Shown: one piece after another, positions 59,296 to 64,000 of the stretch | Numbering within the stretch: position 1 is the stretch's first letter | How the letters are laid out: each line of letters opens with the position of its first letter | Source: Vibrio vulnificus NBRC 15645 = ATCC 27562 | Lineage (GTDB): Bacteria; Pseudomonadota; Gammaproteobacteria; Enterobacterales; Vibrionaceae | Assembly: GCF_002224265.1 (NCBI RefSeq) | Contig: NZ_CP012881.1 | Coordinates: 1,798,001-1,862,000, forward strand | DNA: 64,000 nucleotides | Direction of reading: 5' to 3' | Program-made: the position numbers and the translations under genes | Notes under the pieces: model-generated | What the model saw: only the letters and a program-made list of their open reading frames with translations | Told to the model about the DNA's origin: nothing | The model's database searches: none

Positions 59296-60123
59296 ATGAA
59301 AAAGCAGCGAGCCTTTCTAAAATGGGCAGGCGGAAAATATGGCCTTGTGGAGGACATCCAAAAGCACCTACCGCCAGCTCGTAAACTCGTAGAACCTTTT
59401 GTCGGAGCGGGTTCCGTATTTCTCAATACGGATTATGACCATTATCTTTTGGCCGATATCAATCCCGATTTGATCAACTTGTACAATTTGCTCAAAGAGC
59501 AACCAGAGCTCTACATCCGTGAAGCAAAGCGCTGGTTTACGCAAGAGAATAATCGTAAAGACGCGTACTTGAGCATCCGTAGTGAGTTTAACAAAACCGA
59601 TGACGTGATGTTTCGCTCGTTAGCGTTTCTCTACATGAACCGTTTTGGTTTCAATGGTCTATGCCGTTACAACAAAAAAGGCGGCTTCAATGTGCCTTTT
59701 GGTTCGTATAAAAAACCGTATTTCCCTGAAGCAGAATTAGAGTTTTTTGCGGAGAAAGCGCAGAAAGCAACGTTTGTCTGCGAAGGATATCAAGAGACAT
59801 TTCGTCGTGCGCGCAAAGGGTGTGTGGTGTATTGCGATCCACCGTATGCGCCACTTTCAAATACAGCCAACTTTACGTCATACGCAGGTAATGGTTTTAC
59901 CTTAGACGATCAAGCCGCATTGGCGGATATTGCGGAAAAAACCGCGAGTGAAAGAGGCATCCCAGTACTTATTTCAAACCACGACACCAAACTGACGCGC
60001 CGTTTGTATCATGGCGCAGAGCTGAATGTCGTTAAGGTCAAGCGTACTATCAGCCGCAATGGCGGGGGGCGTAACAAAGTAGATGAACTGATGGCGCTTT
60101 TCCATAAGCCAGACGCCAGTTAA
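59296..60123 (+). CDS. dam: DNA adenine methylase Dam
   Basis: Methylates adenine in GATC for mismatch repair strand choice, SeqA timing and gene regulation; essential in V. cholerae. 275 residues; SAM-binding FLKWAGGKYGL and EPFVGAGSVF, catalytic DPPY at 181-184 (VVYCDPPYAPLSNT), and target recognition in RTISRNGGGRNKVDE. Order damX-dam-rpe is conserved. Confidence 0.98.
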   Translation: MKKQRAFLKWAGGKYGLVEDIQKHLPPARKLVEPFVGAGSVFLNTDYDHYLLADINPDLINLYNLLKEQPELYIREAKRWFTQENNRKDAYLSIRSEFNKTDDVMFRSLAFLYMNRFGFNGLCRYNKKGGFNVPFGSYKKPYFPEAELEFFAEKAQKATFVCEGYQETFRRARKGCVVYCDPPYAPLSNTANFTSYAGNGFTLDDQAALADIAEKTASERGIPVLISNHDTKLTRRLYHGAELNVVKVKRTISRNGGGRNKVDELMALFHKPDAS

Positions 60124-60244
60124 CCCTATCGATTCATTTGTCACATTCACACTATTTCACCGAAATGGTGGATCTCCACACTGGCTTCGGTAAAATTGCG
60201 CGCACATTGGTTTGCTGTTTTGCTCGTGATTACTGAGGTCAGGT

Positions 60245-60913
60245 ATGAAAGATTTTCTTATTGCTCCATCCATTTTGTCTGCAGATTTTGCTCGTCTAGG
60301 TGAAGATGTTGAAAAAGTCTTAGCGGCTGGGGCGGATGTTGTCCATTTCGATGTGATGGATAACCACTATGTTCCGAACCTCACTTTCGGCGCGCCAGTG
60401 TGTAAAGCGCTACGTGATTATGGCATTACCGCGCCGATTGATGTGCATTTGATGGTCAAGCCGGTCGATCGCATCATTCCCGATTTTGCCAAAGCGGGTG
60501 CATCGATGATTACCTTCCATATCGAAGCGTCTGAGCATGTCGATCGAACTTTGCAATTGATCAAAGAGCACGGCTGTAAAGCGGGCGTTGTACTTAACCC
60601 TGCGACACCGTTGGCGCATCTAGAATTCATCATGGATAAAGTGGATCTCATTTTATTGATGTCGGTGAACCCAGGCTTTGGTGGGCAGTCATTCATTCCT
60701 CACACTTTGGATAAGCTACGAGCAGTGCGTAAGATGATTGATGCGACAGGGCGTGATATCCGCTTGGAGATCGATGGCGGTGTGAAAGTGGAGAACATTC
60801 GTGAAATCGCCGAAGCGGGCGCGGATATGTTTGTTGCAGGTTCAGCCATTTTTGGCCAACCAGATTATAAAGCTGTGATTGACGAAATGCGTGTAGAACT
60901 GGCTAAAGCGTAA
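60245..60913 (+). CDS. rpe: Ribulose-phosphate 3-epimerase
   Basis: Pentose-phosphate enzyme. 222 residues; [27 protein letters not shown] (metal His and Asp), VHLMVKP, and the phosphate loop DGGVKVENI near 178. In E. coli gph and trpS follow; here the cluster ends and an octamer repeat array starts 43 bases later. Confidence 0.98.
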   Translation: MKDFLIAPSILSADFARLGEDVEKVLAAGADVVHFDVMDNHYVPNLTFGAPVCKALRDYGITAPIDVHLMVKPVDRIIPDFAKAGASMITFHIEASEHVDRTLQLIKEHGCKAGVVLNPATPLAHLEFIMDKVDLILLMSVNPGFGGQSFIPHTLDKLRAVRKMIDATGRDIRLEIDGGVKVENIREIAEAGADMFVAGSAIFGQPDYKAVIDEMRVELAKA

Positions 60914-60955
60914 ATTCCAGAAGCGAGGTTGCTAGATGAATCGCTTCCTCGCATT

Positions 60956-61028
60956 CTCGTTTTCTCGTTTTCTCGTTTTCTCGTTTTCTCGTTTTCTCGT
61001 TTTCTCGTTTTCTCGTTTTCTCGTTTTC
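60956..61028. repeat. Octamer tandem repeat CTCGTTTT, about 9 copies
   Basis: 73 bases of perfect 8-bp units in the rpe-rpsF spacer, followed by two copies of CTAGCTCCC. Non-coding, and 8 is not a multiple of 3, so a slippage-prone length-variable locus. Confidence 0.97.
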
Positions 61029-61079
61029 TAGCTCCCTAGCTCCCTATCTTCCTTGCTTTCGGTTGTTTAAAAATACTCC

Positions 61080-61108
61080 TTGCTTAAACTGAGCCCTTTC
61101 TGTACTAT
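61080..61108 (+). promoter_or_regulatory. Candidate promoter of the rpsF operon
   Basis: TTGCTT (61080-61085), 17 bases, TACTAT (61103-61108), about 95 bases before rpsF. The -35 is only half conserved. Confidence 0.4.
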
Positions 61109-61204
61109 TTGCCGTCCTTAAACTCGGTCAATAACCCTTAGTTCCTTGCTTCCTCTGGATGACTGAGCCAAATGTGGAAGCTAATAATCCGTAAGGAGCA
61201 AACA

Positions 61205-61576
61205 ATGCGTCATTACGAAATCGTATTCATGGTGCACCCTGATCAAAGCGAGCAAGTTGCTGGCATGATCGAGCGTTACACAGGTTCTATCACTGAAGCT
61301 GGCGGTAAAATCCACCGTCTAGAAGACTGGGGTCGTCGTCAACTGGCTTACCCAATCAACAAGCTTCACAAAGCTCACTACGTTCTAATGAACGTTGAAG
61401 CGGACCAAGCTGTAATCGATGAGCTAGAAACTGCTTTCCGTTACAACGATGCAGTTCTACGCAACATGATCATGCGTACTAAAGCAGCTATCACTGAGCC
61501 TTCAATCATGCTTAAGCAGAAAGAAGAACGCGCTCCTCGTCGTGAAGCTGAAGCGAAAGAATTCGCTGCTGAGTAA
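61205..61576 (+). CDS. rpsF: 30S ribosomal protein S6
   Basis: Binds S18 on the 30S platform. 123 residues from ATG 61205 ([18 protein letters not shown]), preceded by AAGGAG. An acidic C-terminal tail ([17 protein letters not shown]) carries Glu residues that may be modified by RimK. The frame open to 61172 has no ribosome site. Confidence 0.98.
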   Translation: MRHYEIVFMVHPDQSEQVAGMIERYTGSITEAGGKIHRLEDWGRRQLAYPINKLHKAHYVLMNVEADQAVIDELETAFRYNDAVLRNMIMRTKAAITEPSIMLKQKEERAPRREAEAKEFAAE

Positions 61577-61584
61577 TTGATTTT

Positions 61585-61887
61585 ATGACCAATCGAATGG
61601 AGCTGAGCGGCACCGTCGTGAAAGATCCGATTCGAAGCCAAAGCCCTGCTGGAATCACACATTGTCGATTTTGGCTCGAGCATCGCTCGGTAGCGGTAGA
61701 GGCGGATTTACCAAGACAAGTTTTCTGTCGAATGCCAGTAGTTGTCAGCGGTAAAGGGTCACAAGAGATAACTCAACAAATAGTTTTGGGCAGTAACATT
61801 AAGGTAAGTGGCTTTGTTGCTTATCAGACCGGCCGAAATGGCGTAGGTAAATTGGTGTTACATGCCGATGACATAATTCATATTTAA
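61585..61887 (+). CDS. priB: Primosomal replication protein N (PriB)
   Basis: OB-fold dimer that binds ssDNA and PriA during replication restart. 100 residues (MTNRMELSGTVVKDPIRSQSP...GKLVLHADDI). It lies eight bases after rpsF inside the ribosomal operon, the standard location; priA is elsewhere in this same window. Confidence 0.97.
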   Translation: MTNRMELSGTVVKDPIRSQSPAGITHCRFWLEHRSVAVEADLPRQVFCRMPVVVSGKGSQEITQQIVLGSNIKVSGFVAYQTGRNGVGKLVLHADDIIHI

Positions 61888-61900
61888 GATCAGGAGATAG

Positions 61901-62131
<231 letters not shown>

Positions 62132-62164
62132 TCGGTACCGTTTATTAAGAAAGAGGATTAAACA

Positions 62165-62614
62165 ATGCAAGTTATTCTACTTGATAAAATCGGTAACCTA
62201 GGTAGCCTTGGCGACACAGTAAACGTTAAGTCTGGTTACGCTCGTAACTTCCTTATCCCTCAAGGTAAAGCAGTTATGGCTACTAAAGGCAACGTTGAGA
62301 TGTTCGAAGCTCGTCGTGCTGAACTTGAAGCGAAAGTTGCTGAGCAACTAGCTTCTGCACAAGCTCGCGCTGAGAAAGTAAATGCTCTAGAAGCAGTTGT
62401 TATCTCTTCTAAAGCTGGTGACGAAGGTAAACTATTCGGTTCTATCGGTACTCGTGACATCGCTGATGCAATCACTGCAGCTGGCGTTGAAGTTGCTAAG
62501 AGCGAAGTTCGCCTTCCTGAAGGTGCTCTACGTACAACTGGTGAGTTCGAGATCAGCGTTCAACTTCACTCTGAAGTTTTCGCGACTGCTAAACTACAAG
62601 TTGTGGCTGAGTAA
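62165..62614 (+). CDS. rplI: 50S ribosomal protein L9
   Basis: 149 residues; N-terminal rRNA-binding domain ([22 protein letters not shown]), long connecting helix, C-terminal domain. Last gene of rpsF-priB-rpsR-rplI, followed by a strong terminator. Confidence 0.98.
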   Translation: MQVILLDKIGNLGSLGDTVNVKSGYARNFLIPQGKAVMATKGNVEMFEARRAELEAKVAEQLASAQARAEKVNALEAVVISSKAGDEGKLFGSIGTRDIADAITAAGVEVAKSEVRLPEGALRTTGEFEISVQLHSEVFATAKLQVVAE

Positions 62615-62638
62615 TTTTCAGTTTCAAGACGAAATTTT

Positions 62639-62667
62639 AAAGCACCTCTTTGAGGTGCTTTTTTTAT
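62639..62667 (+). terminator. Rho-independent terminator of the rpsF operon
   Basis: 10-bp perfect stem AAAGCACCTC / GAGGTGCTTT with a 3-base loop and a T-rich tail; convergent with the DUF481 gene. Confidence 0.92.
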
Positions 62668-62698
62668 TGCTCGAGTTTACGGTATCAGAGGCTTGAGA

Positions 62699-63466
62699 TT
62701 AGAAAGCAAACAGCAGATTGACGGAGAACACGCTGTCAGCTTTGCTTAGACCATCGGGCACTCGGTCGTGGTATTGACGAGAGTGGGCGATCTTAAGGGC
62801 AATGTCTTCGGTTATGTTATTGGTTAAACTTAAATCACTGTCGGTTCGCGTATTGCTGTGACCACTGACGACGGTAATATCAGCCGAGAGACTCAGATTC
62901 TCTAACGCTTGCCAGCTGGTTTTTAAATTGCCACGGAAAATCCCTTCTTCGACGATTTCAGGAAAAATAATGTCATCGTCATCAATTTCATCCAAGTTAG
63001 GTTCTTGATAACGAAAGCCAGGACCGAATTCGAACTCAAGCACAAAGGTGTCCGTGCTGGCAAATTGATAACCCAAACCCGCTGAGATTGTGTGGTCTTT
63101 GAAGTACGCACTGTAGCGTGAATCAATGCCTTTAAAGCTGCCGTAAAGATAGGTCTTAGGGGATAACTTGTAGTCTGATTGCAGGCTGTAAGTTGACGTG
63201 CGCTTATCTTCTTCCCCATCTTTGTATAAATTGTAGAATTTCCACTCTCCATTTGAGCGGTGGCGACCTTCCGTGTATTCCCCACTGAGGCGTGCGTTGA
63301 GCGCTTTAGAATCCGAGTTGCCTGAGTGAGCTTGATAGCCAAACTCCACTTCACTTTTCCACGGAGAGGGCAGGGCGATGTCCTTATCCAAATTATCTTC
63401 AGCATAAGCAGTTAGGCTAACGGCGTATAAACCTAACGACAGAAACCAGCGATTGGACACGAACAC
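62699..63466 (-). CDS. DUF481 (YdiY-like) outer-membrane beta-barrel protein
   Basis: 255 residues. Signal peptide MFVSNRWFLSLGLYAVSLTAYAED with cleavage after AYA. The mature part alternates polar and aromatic residues in strands typical of a barrel (SEVEFGYQAHSGNSDSKALNARL...SLQSDYKLSPKTYLYGSF) and ends with the Phe-terminal signal VNLLFAF. Function not known; E. coli YdiY is acid-inducible. Divergent from dnaB. Confidence 0.88.
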   Translation of the reverse strand: MFVSNRWFLSLGLYAVSLTAYAEDNLDKDIALPSPWKSEVEFGYQAHSGNSDSKALNARLSGEYTEGRHRSNGEWKFYNLYKDGEEDKRTSTYSLQSDYKLSPKTYLYGSFKGIDSRYSAYFKDHTISAGLGYQFASTDTFVLEFEFGPGFRYQEPNLDEIDDDDIIFPEIVEEGIFRGNLKTSWQALENLSLSADITVVSGHSNTRTDSDLSLTNNITEDIALKIAHSRQYHDRVPDGLSKADSVFSVNLLFAF

Positions 63467-63633
63467 CTCTTATAATGTGAGCTTATGGCTCAGGATAGTA
63501 CGAACATACGAGAATAGGTGCGTCAGCCTAAAGTTAAAACTTGTCAGATGGACAACAAACTCTGCATGCGGAGGCGCACATCTTAAACCATTTTGAGTAT
63601 AATGACGCTAAACATAAGTTACAGAGTGTAGTC

Positions 63634-64000
63634 ATGGCGGATAATCGAAAACGCAAAATTCCGGATAGCCAAGTAGATGCAATAAAAGTTCCTCCTCATT
63701 CCTTAGAAGCTGAGCAATCGGTGCTTGGTGGTTTGTTATTGGATAATGAACGTTGGGATACGGTTGCTGAGCGTGTGGTCAGCAAGGATTTTTATAGTCG
63801 TCCCCACCGTTTGATTTTCGATGCCATCAAAAGCATTTTGGAAGAGAACAAGCCGCTCGATCTGATTACCCTGTCCGAACATTTAGAGCGCCGTGAGCAG
63901 TTGGAAGATGTCGGTGGTTTTGCGTACCTTGCCGATTTGGCGAAAAACACGCCAAGTGCTGCCAACATTAATGCTTATGCTGATATCGTTGCGGAGCGAG
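63634..64000 (+). CDS. dnaB: Replicative DNA helicase DnaB, N-terminal part (runs off the window)
   Basis: First 122 codons of the hexameric replicative helicase: a short basic tail (MADNRKRKIPDSQVDAIK), then the N-terminal collar domain (VPPHSLEAEQSVLGGLLLDNERW and FYSRPHRLIFDAIKSI) that interacts with DnaG. The RecA-like motor domain lies past base 64000. It follows the rplI cluster, as in many gammaproteobacteria. Confidence 0.97.
   Translation, partial: MADNRKRKIPDSQVDAIKVPPHSLEAEQSVLGGLLLDNERWDTVAERVVSKDFYSRPHRLIFDAIKSILEENKPLDLITLSEHLERREQLEDVGGFAYLADLAKNTPSAANINAYADIVAER

Overview
The window is an ordinary, densely packed chromosomal stretch of a gammaproteobacterium, almost certainly a Vibrio. 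Reasons: a close match to the Vibrio virulence and quorum-sensing regulator AphA; the fused argininosuccinate lyase/N-acetyltransferase (ArgHA) typical of marine gammaproteobacteria; Vibrio-type DUF3135 and DUF3624 proteins; and an Enterobacteria-like gene order (kefB to str operon, rpmE/priA to glpX, metJBLF-ppc-argECBGH-oxyR, mrcA/pilMNOPQ-aroKB-damX-dam-rpe) with typical Vibrio rearrangements. The base and codon use resemble V. vulnificus and its relatives, but I cannot fix the species. I see no tRNA or rRNA gene, insertion sequence, prophage, integron or CRISPR array.

Layout. 1-9320: ABC-F ATPase YheS (start only), the KefG/KefB potassium efflux system with kefB broken by one extra G, YheV, prolyl isomerases SlyD and FkpA, IaaA, SlyX with a seven-bladed WD40-like lipoprotein, the YheO regulator and TusDCB for tRNA 2-thiouridine. 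9321-13980: the str operon (rpsL-rpsG-fusA-tuf) behind a strong promoter, with hairpins in two spacers. 14100-14910: Fur-box-controlled bfd-bfr iron storage. 15007-20457: galE, tpiA, a tautomerase homologue, a DUF805 membrane protein, DUF3135, a cysteine-rich SufR-like regulator and glpX.

20458-29035: a heptamer repeat array, zapB, rraA, menA, the heat-shock protease HslVU behind a good sigma-32 promoter, ftsN, cytR and priA. 29152-36420: rpmE, a short malic enzyme and the methionine regulon (metJ divergent from metBL, then metF), with tandem Met boxes before metB and metF. 36470-47000: aphA with a long leader, ppc, then arginine biosynthesis (argE divergent from argCBG, and argHA with its own tandem ARG boxes). 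47150-48595: a DUF3624 protein and oxyR. The gap between them carries what looks like an undescribed small RNA gene on the minus strand, in the place enterobacteria use for OxyS.

48664-60913: mrcA divergent from the type IV pilus assembly operon pilMNOPQ, then aroKB-damX-dam-rpe. 60914-62670: an octamer repeat array, then the rpsF-priB-rpsR-rplI operon. 62699-64000: a DUF481 outer-membrane protein and the start of dnaB.

The genes are mostly core functions: translation, amino-acid synthesis, cell division, envelope growth and redox or iron homeostasis. The more unusual content is in the gaps: the candidate sRNA at oxyR, possible Qrr pairing sites in the aphA leader, two tandem-repeat arrays, a 38-bp duplication across the pilQ stop codon, and the kefB frameshift.
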